This document shows positions 16,894 to 24,311 of a stretch of DNA of 24,311 nt, piece after piece. Below the pieces are notes generated by a model. The model was not told the origin of the DNA, ran no database searches, and saw nothing but the letters and a program-made list of their open reading frames with translations. The position numbers were made by a program, and so were the translations under genes. Numbering within the stretch: position 1 is the stretch's first letter; each line of letters opens with the position of its first letter. The stretch spans positions 1 through 24,311 of the forward strand of contig DFBQ01000026.1 of NCBI GenBank assembly GCA_002367355.1. The letters are read 5' to 3'. Source of the stretch: Deltaproteobacteria bacterium UBA3076. Lineage in GTDB: Bacteria; Desulfobacterota; Dissulfuribacteria; Dissulfuribacterales; UBA3076.

Positions 16894-17781
16894 ATGGAAT
16901 CCGAAAACAAGGTTGCCATTGTTACCGGTGCCATAAAAGGCATTGGCCTTGCCATAGCGCTTGAGTTAGCCCGTTCAGGGGTTAAATGTGTTTTGCCTTA
17001 CCACGACTGGCTGGACAGCCTTGAGAGTATGCACAGGCATATGAAGGAAACAGGCGTTGACTACCATGCCGTTCCGGGCGACCTTACTTGTCTTAAAGAT
17101 GTGAGAAAGGTAATTCGTATCGCTCAAGACCGCTTTGGGCGTCTGGATATATTGATTAACAACATAGAAAGGGGCGGATGGCCTGTAGTTCACGGTCCAT
17201 ATGTACCGGAACAGTGGAACCTGGAGTTCAAGACCACTGTGACTGCTAAATGGTACCTCTTTGAGGAGGCTTTACCAATCCTGAAGACCCAGGAGAATGG
17301 AGTCGTGGTCAATATTTCCTCCATAGCCGGATTGGTAGGAAGAAGTGGACCGGCAGGCCTGGTGTTTAATGACTGCTACTCGCTGTCAAACAGGGCCATC
17401 CAGTCCCTTACCGCGGCCTGGGCAAGACAGGGTGCCCCTGAAGTACGGGTCAATGAACTCATGCTGGGCTTTGTTGAGACGCGTCATGGACCGCATACCA
17501 GGGGTTGGGGGATGATGAATACTGAAGAACAAAAGGCCATACTTGATCATACTCTTTTACAACGTACCGGAAAAGTTGAAGAGGTGGCAAAAATGGTGCA
17601 TTTTCTGGTCTTTAACGCAAGCTTCATGACCGGGTCAACCATACGAATGGACGGAGGCTATATTCTGGGGGGGGATAAGGCGGTCTCTATGCCCAAGGGA
17701 GTTGTCGAACCTGGCGAACCCACCTTTGGAGGTTCTGTTTCACCGGAGGACGCTGTTAAAAAAACTCTGAGTAGATCTTAG
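16894..17781 (+). CDS. SDR-family protein with altered active site (Tyr-x-x-x-Asn)
   Basis: The product is 295 residues with a short-chain dehydrogenase/reductase Rossmann fold. The cofactor-binding loop TGAIKGIG is at 11-18, acidic Asp63 occupies the D-L position, and the NNAG-type motif reads NNIE (89-92). The catalytic Ser is 142 or 143 (NISSIAG) and Tyr is 162. The residue four after Tyr, the catalytic Lys in active SDRs, is Asn166 (YSLSN). The C-terminal MTGSTIRMDGGY is typical of the FabG-like branch. I chose ATG 16894, as GAGGAAAA lies just upstream. The gene ends in a 4-nt overlap with the converging dgt stop. It is probably a weak or non-classical oxidoreductase, or a binding protein; no substrate can be inferred. 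Confidence 0.85.
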   Translation: MESENKVAIVTGAIKGIGLAIALELARSGVKCVLPYHDWLDSLESMHRHMKETGVDYHAVPGDLTCLKDVRKVIRIAQDRFGRLDILINNIERGGWPVVHGPYVPEQWNLEFKTTVTAKWYLFEEALPILKTQENGVVVNISSIAGLVGRSGPAGLVFNDCYSLSNRAIQSLTAAWARQGAPEVRVNELMLGFVETRHGPHTRGWGMMNTEEQKAILDHTLLQRTGKVEEVAKMVHFLVFNASFMTGSTIRMDGGYILGGDKAVSMPKGVVEPGEPTFGGSVSPEDAVKKTLSRS

Positions 17782-18884
17782 ACAACAGAAGATGGAATAA
17801 AAATCCGCGAGTACAGATTTTGCGCATAACGGTCAGTCATCCCCGCGATGAAATCACAGACCCTGCGCTCATAAGGGGTCTTGTCGTCGATGTCTACTGC
17901 TTCTTCTTCAAACATCCGAGTATTTTCCCGGACAAAGGCATCTTTGTTTTTTAAAAAATACTCATACAAATCAAAAAGGATCTTTTTGGCCTTTTCAAAT
18001 TCATTGTGCACCTGGGGTGCCCTATAAACATTGTCATAAAGAAAGGCCCTGAGGTAAATCATCGTTTCATAAAGACGGGGACTTATTGCAAGCTCCATTT
18101 CACCGTCCACTACCTTGGTGCTTGCTATCACGTCTTTGATCATGGTCGAGATACGGGTGGCGTGATTTTCTCCCAAGACATCTTTACACTTTGACGGAAT
18201 ATCCTTTTCAGAGATCACTTTGCTTCTAATTGCGTCGTCCAGATCATGGCTCAGATAGCCAATGACATCTGCTATGCGCACGACCCTTCCTTCAACAGTC
18301 ATGGCCCACTTATTTGATTTTTTGGGAATGATTTCTCCGAAACCCTTTGAGTGCTTAAATATTCCATCCCGGACTTCATAGGTGAGGTTGAGACCCCTGC
18401 CGCCATTTTCCAGCACATTCACCACTCTCAAGCCCTGACGGCAGTGAGAAAATCCCCCGGGCACAATCTCGTTTAAAATAGTTTCACCGGCATGCCCAAA
18501 GGGAGTATGTCCAAGATCATGGCCCAATGCCACCGCCTCTGCCAGGTCCTCGTTAAGGCGAAGTGCCCTGGCGATTGTCCTTGCGATCTCTGATACTTCC
18601 AGTGTGTGTGTAAGACGGGTGCGGTAATGATCTCCCATGGGAGACAAAAATACCTGTGTCTTATGCTTGAGACGGCGAAAAGACTTGGAATAGACAATGC
18701 GATCGCGGTCTCTCTGAAAGGGTGTCCGGATATTACAGGGCTCGACAGGATAGAGTCTTCCTTTGGTCTCGCTGCTGAGACAGGCCTGAGGACACAGGAT
18801 CAGACGTTCGCGTTCTTGAATCTCTTCCCTGATAGATAGGGGTTTATTCAGTTCTTCAAGCCTTAGACCGGAATCTGCATACAT
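17778..18884 (-). CDS. dgt: dGTPase-like HD-domain deoxynucleotide triphosphohydrolase
   Basis: The family hydrolyses dGTP (or other dNTPs) to the deoxynucleoside and triphosphate. The 368-residue product has the Dgt signature TPFQRDRDRI with FRRLKHKTQV. The HD metal site is His93 (RLTHTLEVSEIAR), His122-Asp123 (GHDLGHTPFGHAGE) and Asp206 (VRIADVIGYLSHDLDD). All four expected metal ligands are present, so it looks active. The start is uncertain: ATG 18884 has no clear Shine-Dalgarno, while TTG 18920 in the same frame would bring it within 15 nt of the pgsA-like stop. Either way it is the last gene of the rsmE-manC-pgsA series. Confidence 0.9.
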   Translation of the reverse strand: MYADSGLRLEELNKPLSIREEIQERERLILCPQACLSSETKGRLYPVEPCNIRTPFQRDRDRIVYSKSFRRLKHKTQVFLSPMGDHYRTRLTHTLEVSEIARTIARALRLNEDLAEAVALGHDLGHTPFGHAGETILNEIVPGGFSHCRQGLRVVNVLENGGRGLNLTYEVRDGIFKHSKGFGEIIPKKSNKWAMTVEGRVVRIADVIGYLSHDLDDAIRSKVISEKDIPSKCKDVLGENHATRISTMIKDVIASTKVVDGEMELAISPRLYETMIYLRAFLYDNVYRAPQVHNEFEKAKKILFDLYEYFLKNKDAFVRENTRMFEEEAVDIDDKTPYERRVCDFIAGMTDRYAQNLYSRIFIPSSVV

Positions 18885-18935
18885 ATTTGTTTTTATAACT
18901 GGAGCGTTTCTGGAAATCAAGCATGTTGCGCTTTT

Positions 18936-20000
18936 TTACTTCCTCGTGCCCTGTTCTTTAACAAGATTATGAGTCCTGCAGGCAGCTCTCCAGTATATCC
19001 AGATATTAGCCACTGTGTAACAAATACAAAGGCTGGTTGTAATCCAAAGGAAGGCCGGAACCGCACTTTTAAACCCATAAAACACACAGCCCAGCACCAG
19101 CGACAGCAAGGCAACAGGTACGAGTATACGTCTTTTTATCCAGGAAATATCGATTTCTCCTTTTTGCATTGCCACCATGTCAAGCCCCTGGCTCCCGAAC
19201 TCAAGCGCTACGATAAGGACCACCAGGCTGCTCAGTTCTTTTGGAGCTAAGGGCATCAGGGCGAGTGACAAGAGCGGAAGCATTAACGAGGCAATAAGTC
19301 TTCCAAGGGTCGGCAGCCCCTGTCTCAGACATTCGGGAAGGCCTATAATAAGATACTGGCTACCGGATACCAGGGTAATGCCAAGCATAACAAGGCCATA
19401 AGTAATAATAATATGGGGCGGTCTAAGTAACAGCCCTACGGCAAGCCCAAATACAAGAAGGCCCAATGCCGTTTGCAAACGAGTTGACAGGTGACCATCC
19501 CTCCAATAAAGGGCCGCAGCCAGGAATAGAGTGGCCAGAAAGGCACCGGACAAAAATGCTATAAGAACTGTTTTGTCCGGAAACATATCAGTCATAAAAA
19601 TCAGGCCTGCTCCTATCATTTGAAGAGTAGTCTTGATTTTTGCAAGTTCAGTGACACGGAGTTGCTTTCTCGATGCTGTACAAAATCTGCGGAACTCTGT
19701 CACCAGAAATTCCCTTAAAAAAATTGGCCACACGATCCAAAGGGGGAGGATGCCAATATCTACCAGGGGGATCAGGGTAGCAGCTATAAAGATCTTGTCG
19801 GCAACGGGGTCAAGGAGCTTGCCCAGAGGTGTGCTACCGTCACGGCGGGCCAGCAGGCCATCAAGATAGTCAGTAAGACCCAAGAGGGTAAAGCCTACAA
19901 GGGCTGCGATCTTCGCCCTGATATCTCCGTAGATCAAGAAATACGGCAGGGGCAACAGTATGATCCGAAGGACTGTAAGGTGATTAGCACGGATCTTCAT
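18936..20000 (-). CDS. CDP-alcohol phosphatidyltransferase (PgsA-like) with extra C-terminal membrane domain
   Basis: The N-terminal part (about 1-185) is a PgsA-type membrane enzyme that joins CDP-diacylglycerol to an alcohol such as glycerol-3-phosphate. The full motif D-x2-D-G-x2-A-R-x7-G-x3-D-x3-D is present (Asp44, Asp47, Gly48, Ala51, Arg52, Gly60, Asp64, Asp68), with hydrophobic spans around it. The usual family length is about 180-200 residues, but this protein has 354. The additional half (about 186-354) has several further hydrophobic segments (for example around 196-210, 215-235, 245-270 and 300-335) and ends in a basic tail. The ATG overlaps the manC stop (TGATG), so translation is coupled. 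Phosphatidylglycerophosphate synthase is the likeliest role, but the substrate is inferred. Confidence 0.82.
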   Translation of the reverse strand: MKIRANHLTVLRIILLPLPYFLIYGDIRAKIAALVGFTLLGLTDYLDGLLARRDGSTPLGKLLDPVADKIFIAATLIPLVDIGILPLWIVWPIFLREFLVTEFRRFCTASRKQLRVTELAKIKTTLQMIGAGLIFMTDMFPDKTVLIAFLSGAFLATLFLAAALYWRDGHLSTRLQTALGLLVFGLAVGLLLRPPHIIITYGLVMLGITLVSGSQYLIIGLPECLRQGLPTLGRLIASLMLPLLSLALMPLAPKELSSLVVLIVALEFGSQGLDMVAMQKGEIDISWIKRRILVPVALLSLVLGCVFYGFKSAVPAFLWITTSLCICYTVANIWIYWRAACRTHNLVKEQGTRK

Positions 20001-21091
20001 CAGAGATATTCCGCAAGACCTCTTTTCTTGATCTTTTCTACTGCCTGTTTAACTTCATCAAGTCTGTTCCTGGGACAGACCAGCACCGCATCACCTTCAG
20101 CCACAATCGCCATATCCTCTGTCCCCACAGCAGCCACCAGGACACCGCCTTCAGACATGAGCAGACAATTTTTGCATCCAACAGAGGCAACCAGTCCATC
20201 AATGGCATTGCCGTCTTTATCCTTGGTCGATATATCATAATAGGTTTCCCATACCCCCATATCATGCCAGCCACAATCACATGGAAAGACCACGATATTA
20301 GAGGCCTTTTCCAGAAGACCTTTATCCAGAGAATCATCTGGTATCAGGCCATAGTACTGACTGACCATGGATGCTTCTTCTCTTGAGCCGTAAAGGGACC
20401 TGATATGTTCAAGGGGGCCCCATGCTGCGGGCATCCATTTTTTAAGGGCCTCAAACAACACCTTGGATGAAAAAGCAAAAATTCCGCTATTCCAAAAAAA
20501 AGTCCCTGATGAAAGATAATCGAGCGCAGTCTCTCTGTCCGGCTTTTCGTGGAATGCCGTAACGTTGTAGCAATTTTTACCCCTTATCTTGGTTTTTAAC
20601 CTGCCAATCTCCACATAACCATAAGCAGGCTCAACCCTGGCAGGCTTTACCCCAAATGTAACAAGGCAAGGATTAGATCCGGCAAAGGAGAGCCCTGCAT
20701 CCAGAACACATCTGAAGTCTTCCTCATCCTCGATAAGATGGTCGGAAGGCAGAACTGCTATCAAACTATTGGGGTGGATGGACTCAATCCTGGCCGTAGC
20801 CCAGGAAATTGCAGCCGCAGTCCCCTTAGGGCATGGCTCAATGAGTATATTTGAGCTGATAAGACCTGGAACATAGACTAACACATCTTCCTTCTGGGCC
20901 GGTTTTGTAATTACCCAGATCCTCTCCCAGGGAAACATGGGCCGAATTCTGGAAACAGTCTGCTCAAGAAGCGTCTCCTGGCTGTGGATGCAGAGAAACT
21001 GCTTAGCCTTGTGTTGCCGACTCCTCGGCCAAAGCCTTGTCCCAAACCCCCCGGCCAGCACCAGGGCATGATAGCAGCATTCCTTGCTCAA
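20000..21091 (-). CDS. manC: Mannose-1-phosphate guanylyltransferase (GDP-mannose pyrophosphorylase)
   Basis: This enzyme makes GDP-mannose from mannose-1-phosphate and GTP for polysaccharide and glycoconjugate synthesis. The 363-residue product starts with the nucleotidyltransferase signature LAGGFGTRLWPRSR and KAKQFL. It continues with EPCPKGTAAAI, VLPSDHLIED, the FHEKPD loop and FWNSGIFAF. CGWHDMGVWETYY, the conserved DxGxW-like region, lies near residue 277. The C-terminal phosphomannose isomerase domain of long ManC proteins is absent, so this is the short monofunctional form. Its start overlaps the rsmE stop (ATGA) and its stop overlaps the pgsA-like start. Confidence 0.92.
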   Translation of the reverse strand: MSKECCYHALVLAGGFGTRLWPRSRQHKAKQFLCIHSQETLLEQTVSRIRPMFPWERIWVITKPAQKEDVLVYVPGLISSNILIEPCPKGTAAAISWATARIESIHPNSLIAVLPSDHLIEDEEDFRCVLDAGLSFAGSNPCLVTFGVKPARVEPAYGYVEIGRLKTKIRGKNCYNVTAFHEKPDRETALDYLSSGTFFWNSGIFAFSSKVLFEALKKWMPAAWGPLEHIRSLYGSREEASMVSQYYGLIPDDSLDKGLLEKASNIVVFPCDCGWHDMGVWETYYDISTKDKDGNAIDGLVASVGCKNCLLMSEGGVLVAAVGTEDMAIVAEGDAVLVCPRNRLDEVKQAVEKIKKRGLAEYL

Positions 21092-21849
21092 CGTTTTTTC
21101 TCCAAACCTGAAGTCATCATTGCTGCCAGGGCTGCTACTGCTCCAATGGCTGCGGTCTCTGAACGGAGTGTCCTTCTACCCATGGTGACAGTGGAAAAAC
21201 CTGCTTCCTTACATGCCAGAATTTCTTCCCTGGAAAAGCCTCCTTCCGGCCCGGCTATAACAGCCACAGGAGTATTGTTTCCCTGGTCTCTCCAAGCAGA
21301 AAATAAGGAGCGCTTCTTTTCCGACTCCCAGAGAAGAATTTTTGCCCCGGCATAAGAGACCTTTTCCAAGGCATCTTCCAGGGAAACTACCGGATAGATA
21401 GTCGGCACAAGACTTCCTTTACACTGCTTCAAGGCCTGTCCGGCTATCTCCTTCCAGCGGACGAGATGTCTGCCGGTCTTTTCAGTGTCTACTTTTACCA
21501 CAGTATGTTGAGTAATTACAGGACAGATGGTCTGAACCCCCAACTCAGTCGCCTTCTGTATCATCCAGCCCATGCGGTCTCCCTTGAGCAGGGCCACAAT
21601 CAGATTAATCGGCAGGCAATCATTTTGCTGTCCTGAGACCTCAACAATACGCAAACCTGCTTCTGTCCTATTTACCCGGATGATTTTCGCCTTGGCTACC
21701 ACTCCGGAGCCGTCTATGAGTTCGACAAGGCTCCCTGGGCCCAAACGCCTCACGCGCGTCAAGTGATGCGCCTCCCTGCCCGTGAGGGTAAGTGTGCTCC
21801 GGGCCCTTGAGAGGACATCAGATGATATCAGGAAGCGAGCAAGGGACAT
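21088..21849 (-). CDS. rsmE: 16S rRNA (uracil-1498-N3)-methyltransferase RsmE
   Basis: RsmE methylates U1498 of 16S rRNA using S-adenosylmethionine. The 253-residue product has the N-terminal PUA-like domain (RFLISSD, then LTGREAHHLTRVRRL). The SPOUT methyltransferase domain follows, with the knot motifs GPEGGFSREE (about 197-206) and MGRRTLRSETAAIGAVAAL near the C-terminus. KATELGVQTICPV is also typical. ATG 21849 was chosen over the TTG immediately before it. The Shine-Dalgarno is weak (GAG about 14 nt upstream). It is the first gene of the rsmE-manC-pgsA-dgt series on the minus strand, divergent from the gspE-type gene. Confidence 0.95.
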   Translation of the reverse strand: MSLARFLISSDVLSRARSTLTLTGREAHHLTRVRRLGPGSLVELIDGSGVVAKAKIIRVNRTEAGLRIVEVSGQQNDCLPINLIVALLKGDRMGWMIQKATELGVQTICPVITQHTVVKVDTEKTGRHLVRWKEIAGQALKQCKGSLVPTIYPVVSLEDALEKVSYAGAKILLWESEKKRSLFSAWRDQGNNTPVAVIAGPEGGFSREEILACKEAGFSTVTMGRRTLRSETAAIGAVAALAAMMTSGLEKKR

Positions 21850-22008
21850 CAATTTGCAAACTCAAATGTAAATTCCCATACCATTAAAACAATATAATCT
21901 CACTCATGGTCATTGGAATCAATATCTCGAACTTCAGACTTAAGAGATTTAAGCCGATATAAAAAGAGCAGTGTAATCAAATTCAAGACCACAAGGACGC
22001 ACAGGCTC

Positions 22009-23748
22009 ATGTCTCATCCATACTACGACCCTGACTATATCTTCCAAATCCTTGAAAAGGAAGGCCTTCTATCAAAAGAACAGATCGCTAAATTAACACC
22101 CAGGCTCTCCATACCTAAACGGAAGGGCCAGGATCTTGTGCAATGGCTGGATTCGCTGCAACTCCCCCGGGAGGATTTCTCTGACACTAATCTTGAAGAA
22201 GCAGATATTATTTCTCTTATAGCAAGGGATTATAAGTGGACGTTCAGGCGATTGGACCCCTTATGCCTTGATATGGAGGTCGTGACAAAGACACTTCCGG
22301 CCTCTTTTGCCAAAAAGCGCTTGGTGCTGCCTCTTTCATGGGACGATGGAGAGCTCGATATAGTCTGCTACGACCCCGAAGATCAGGAGCTTCAACAGGA
22401 TGTCGAGAGGGCATGTCAGGCCCGGACCCGTATCTCAGTGGCTCCCCGCAGAGACATCGAGCGCATTATAAGTGAATTCTTTGACTTCAAACAATCCATT
22501 GCTGCTGCTGAAAATGTGCTCAAAATTCCAACAGCGGATATATCCAACCTGGAACAGTATGTACGGCTGGCGGCTCCGGATGTCGCATCCTCAGACAAAT
22601 ACATACACAAGGCAGTGGATCATCTTTTTCAGTATGCCCTGGATCAGCGTGCCAGCGATATTCACATAGAGCCAAAGCGAACACAGTCCCGGATACGCCT
22701 TCGGATAGACGGAATTCTGCATACCATCTACCGTCTGCCCAGGGTAGTACACGAACCAATATGCACCAGAATAAAAACCATGTCCAGGCTGGATATAGCG
22801 GAAAAACGCCGGCCTCAGGATGGTCGTTTGAAAGTTGCCTGGAAGGAGGATGAGGCAGAGGTCAGGGTCTCTACTATACCGGTTGCCTTTGGTGAAAAGG
22901 TTGTACTGAGGCTGCAAAGCGCGGAGATACTCTTCAGCGACTTAAACAAGCTTGGATTATCAGAAAGGGACCTTCAGGTCTACAAACATTTTATACAGAA
23001 TAGCCACGGCATAGTACTTATTACAGGGCCAACAGGAAGCGGAAAATCTACCACGCTTTACTCTACACTTCGACATATCAGCTCACCGGATATCAATATT
23101 ATTACTGTGGAAGATCCCATTGAGATGGTTTGCGAAGAGTTTAATCAGATAGCAGTCCAGCCACAAATAGATGTGACATTTGCTTCAATACTCAGGAACA
23201 TTCTGAGACAGGACCCTGACATCGTCATGATCGGGGAGATACGGGATGGTGAAACCGCCCGGTATGCCATACAGGCAGCCTTGACCGGCCACCTGGTTTT
23301 TTCCACTCTGCACACCAATGATGCTGTCAGCGCGATTACGAGGTTAAAGGACCTCGGCCTTGATCCTTACCTTATCGCATCCACCCTGATAGGAATTGTA
23401 GCACAACGGCTTGTGCGTATGGTCTGCAAATCGTGCGGTAAACCGGTAATGATCCCGGCGGATCGGCTAAGGGCCTTTGGCTGCCAAGCATCAGAACACG
23501 CACAGGCGAAAAAGGGCATGGGCTGCAGCCGCTGCCGCAATACGGGTTATTGGGGTAGGATCGGGATCTACGAGGTCTTCTCTGTCTCTGATACAATCAG
23601 AGAAATGATACACCTGGAAGAAAATGAAGAAGCCATTAAAAAGCAGGCGTTCAAAGAGGGAATGAGGGCACTAAAGCATGACGCCTGCGGAAAACTTCTC
23701 TCCGGGATAACTACCATGGAAGAGGTGATCGGAGTTACCTCATCATAG
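22009..23748 (+). CDS. GspE/PilB-family type II secretion or type IV pilus ATPase
   Basis: The product is a cytoplasmic hexameric ATPase of 579 residues that powers pseudopilus or pilus assembly. The N-terminal half (about 1-170) resembles the GspE/MshE N-domain (FQILEKEGLLSKEQ and similar). Later come RASDIHIEP, the Walker A GPTGSGKS (340-347), and the Asp box VEDPIEM. The Walker B/His boxes are DPDIVMIGEIRD and TGHLVFSTLHTND. A tetracysteine zinc motif is also present (Cys-x2-Cys near 471-474 and again near 505-508). All catalytic motifs are intact. I placed the start at ATG 22009 (AAGGA upstream); the frame is open to TTG 21913. No pilin, GspD/PilQ or platform gene is in view, so GspE, PilB and MshE cannot be told apart. 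Confidence 0.88.
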   Translation: MSHPYYDPDYIFQILEKEGLLSKEQIAKLTPRLSIPKRKGQDLVQWLDSLQLPREDFSDTNLEEADIISLIARDYKWTFRRLDPLCLDMEVVTKTLPASFAKKRLVLPLSWDDGELDIVCYDPEDQELQQDVERACQARTRISVAPRRDIERIISEFFDFKQSIAAAENVLKIPTADISNLEQYVRLAAPDVASSDKYIHKAVDHLFQYALDQRASDIHIEPKRTQSRIRLRIDGILHTIYRLPRVVHEPICTRIKTMSRLDIAEKRRPQDGRLKVAWKEDEAEVRVSTIPVAFGEKVVLRLQSAEILFSDLNKLGLSERDLQVYKHFIQNSHGIVLITGPTGSGKSTTLYSTLRHISSPDINIITVEDPIEMVCEEFNQIAVQPQIDVTFASILRNILRQDPDIVMIGEIRDGETARYAIQAALTGHLVFSTLHTNDAVSAITRLKDLGLDPYLIASTLIGIVAQRLVRMVCKSCGKPVMIPADRLRAFGCQASEHAQAKKGMGCSRCRNTGYWGRIGIYEVFSVSDTIREMIHLEENEEAIKKQAFKEGMRALKHDACGKLLSGITTMEEVIGVTSS

Positions 23749-23769
23749 AAGAAATTGGTTAAAACCCTT

Positions 23770-23799
23770 GGCATCCTTCATTCGCTGGTTTACACTTAT
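23770..23799 (+). repeat. Short copy of the GGCATCCTTCA...GTTTACACTT repeat
   Basis: GGCATCCTTCATTCGCTGGTTTACACTTAT lies 21 nt after the gspE-type stop. It keeps both conserved blocks of the longer copies at 16792-16829 and 24087-24125, with a shorter spacer between them. Confidence 0.55.
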
Positions 23800-23874
23800 T
23801 CCCAAAAAAGGTGCATTATCGAATCGAATGCTGGATGCCGAAACTGGAAATTGGAAATTGGATAAAACGTAATT

Positions 23875-23968
23875 TTTCAATAAGTCCGGGTACCAGTCAC
23901 TGGATTCCCGCCTTCGCGGGAATCCATTAGATAGTCGCAAAATATGATTTGCCCGGACTTATTGAGAA
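23875..23968. repeat. 94-bp inverted-repeat element, short relative of the 12817-12952 element
   Basis: The ends are TTCAATAAGTCCGGG and CCCGGACTTATTGAGAA, the same as those of the 136-bp element. The interior holds one hairpin, 23901-23926 (TGGATTCCCGCC...GGGAATCCA), where the longer copy has two. It is consistent with loss of one hairpin arm by deletion. Confidence 0.8.
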
Positions 23969-24086
23969 GTTACTTTCGTGCTTTCGTGATCATTTTTTTA
24001 TCTTCATACCTTTTTGGTTCCGGCTTGTCCGGGTTAGGTATTTCCCTGTCTATTCCGGCAATATTGAAGTTTGGGACTGTTTTTTT

Positions 24087-24295
24087 GGCATCCTTCATAT
24101 CAAGCCAAAAGTAGTTTACATTTTTAGGGGTAATATACCTCAAAAAATATGACTTGTGAGATTAGCTATTAGCTGTTAGGTTTAGCTTAACAGTCCGTTT
24201 TTATACAAAGTTTTTACCTAATAGCTAACGGCTAACAGCTAATGGCTGACATCCGTCTATGTTGAAAAAGTGTAAACTACAAAATGAAGGATGCC
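24087..24295. repeat. 209-bp inverted-repeat element with an internal TAGCTATTAGC palindrome
   Basis: The left end (GGCATCCTTCA ... GTAGTTTACA, 24087-24125) is inverted at 24265-24295 (TGTAAACTAC ... TGAAGGATGCC). Inside, ATTAGCTGTTAG (24168-24179) is the exact reverse complement of 24232-24243, and TTAGCTATTAG (24162-24172) that of 24218-24228. It has no credible coding capacity. Together with 23770-23799 and 23875-23968, it accounts for most of the 563-nt gene-free tail of the window. Confidence 0.75.
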
Positions 24296-24311
24296 TAATA
24301 TTCCACGGATT

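Noticed and set aside
21913..22008. 32-codon N-terminal extension of the GspE-type ATPase from a TTG codon
   Set aside because: The extension is basic and low in family resemblance, whereas the segment from ATG 22009 leads directly into the family-like N-domain. It remains possible but is less likely.
23949..24152. 67-codon frame at the right end
   Set aside because: It begins inside the terminal inverted repeat at 23952-23968 and ends in another repeat element. The translation is hydrophobic and aromatic-rich without a motif.
1..24311. Search for CRISPR arrays, complete insertion sequences, integrases, or toxin-antitoxin pairs
   Set aside because: No regularly spaced direct repeats, no transposase or integrase motifs, and no small paired genes of that type were seen. 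The repeats are inverted and miniature.

Overview
The window is a stretch of bacterial chromosome of about 24 kb with moderate GC. It starts in the last codons of tuf (EF-Tu) and runs through the classical translation/transcription block rpmG, tRNA-Trp(CCA), secE, nusG, rplK, rplA, rplJ, rplL, rpoB, rpoC, all on the + strand, up to a strong intrinsic terminator just after rpoC. RpoB, RpoC, the selenium-type LysR regulator, the FmdB protein and the abundance of small palindromic repeats suggest a deltaproteobacterial (Desulfobacterota-like) anaerobe. That assignment is inference; no 16S rRNA is present.

Layout. 1-12421: the tuf tail and the ribosomal/beta operon, with a probable L10 leader before rplJ, a strong hairpin between rplL and rpoB, and palindromic repeats inserted in the rplA-rplJ and rplJ-rplL gaps. 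12434-12688 (-): a small FmdB-type zinc ribbon gene. 12689-13122: no gene, but two different miniature inverted-repeat elements back to back. 13123-14983 (+): a tightly overlapping three-gene operon encoding a MoaE-like protein, a class II aldolase and a LysR regulator. 15178-15703: a wrecked defence-type gene, with a BrxF-like N-terminus fused to an AlbA_2/Schlafen fragment and two frameshifts. 15890-16699 (-): a YkgJ-type cysteine-cluster protein. 16894-17781 (+): a short-chain dehydrogenase relative whose catalytic Lys is replaced by Asn. 21849-17778 (-): rsmE, manC, a long pgsA-like gene and a dGTPase, very closely packed. 22009-23748 (+): a GspE/PilB-type secretion/pilus ATPase. 23749-24311: no convincing gene, only stacked repeats.

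The first half is housekeeping: L11, L1, L10, L7/L12, RNA polymerase beta and beta-prime, the Sec translocon subunit SecE and the elongation factor NusG are made together. In the second half the overlapping genes probably form two co-translated modules (MoaE-like/aldolase/LysR and RsmE/ManC/PgsA-like/Dgt).

The most unusual features are: (i) short palindromic elements nested in one another, including in the rplJL control region; (ii) the orphan MoaE-like/aldolase/LysR module; (iii) the SDR-like protein with a degenerate active site; (iv) a phosphatidyltransferase with an additional multi-span membrane domain; and (v) the frameshifted fusion that looks like the scar of a lost BREX-like defence island. 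No intact new defence system, CRISPR array or complete insertion sequence is visible.
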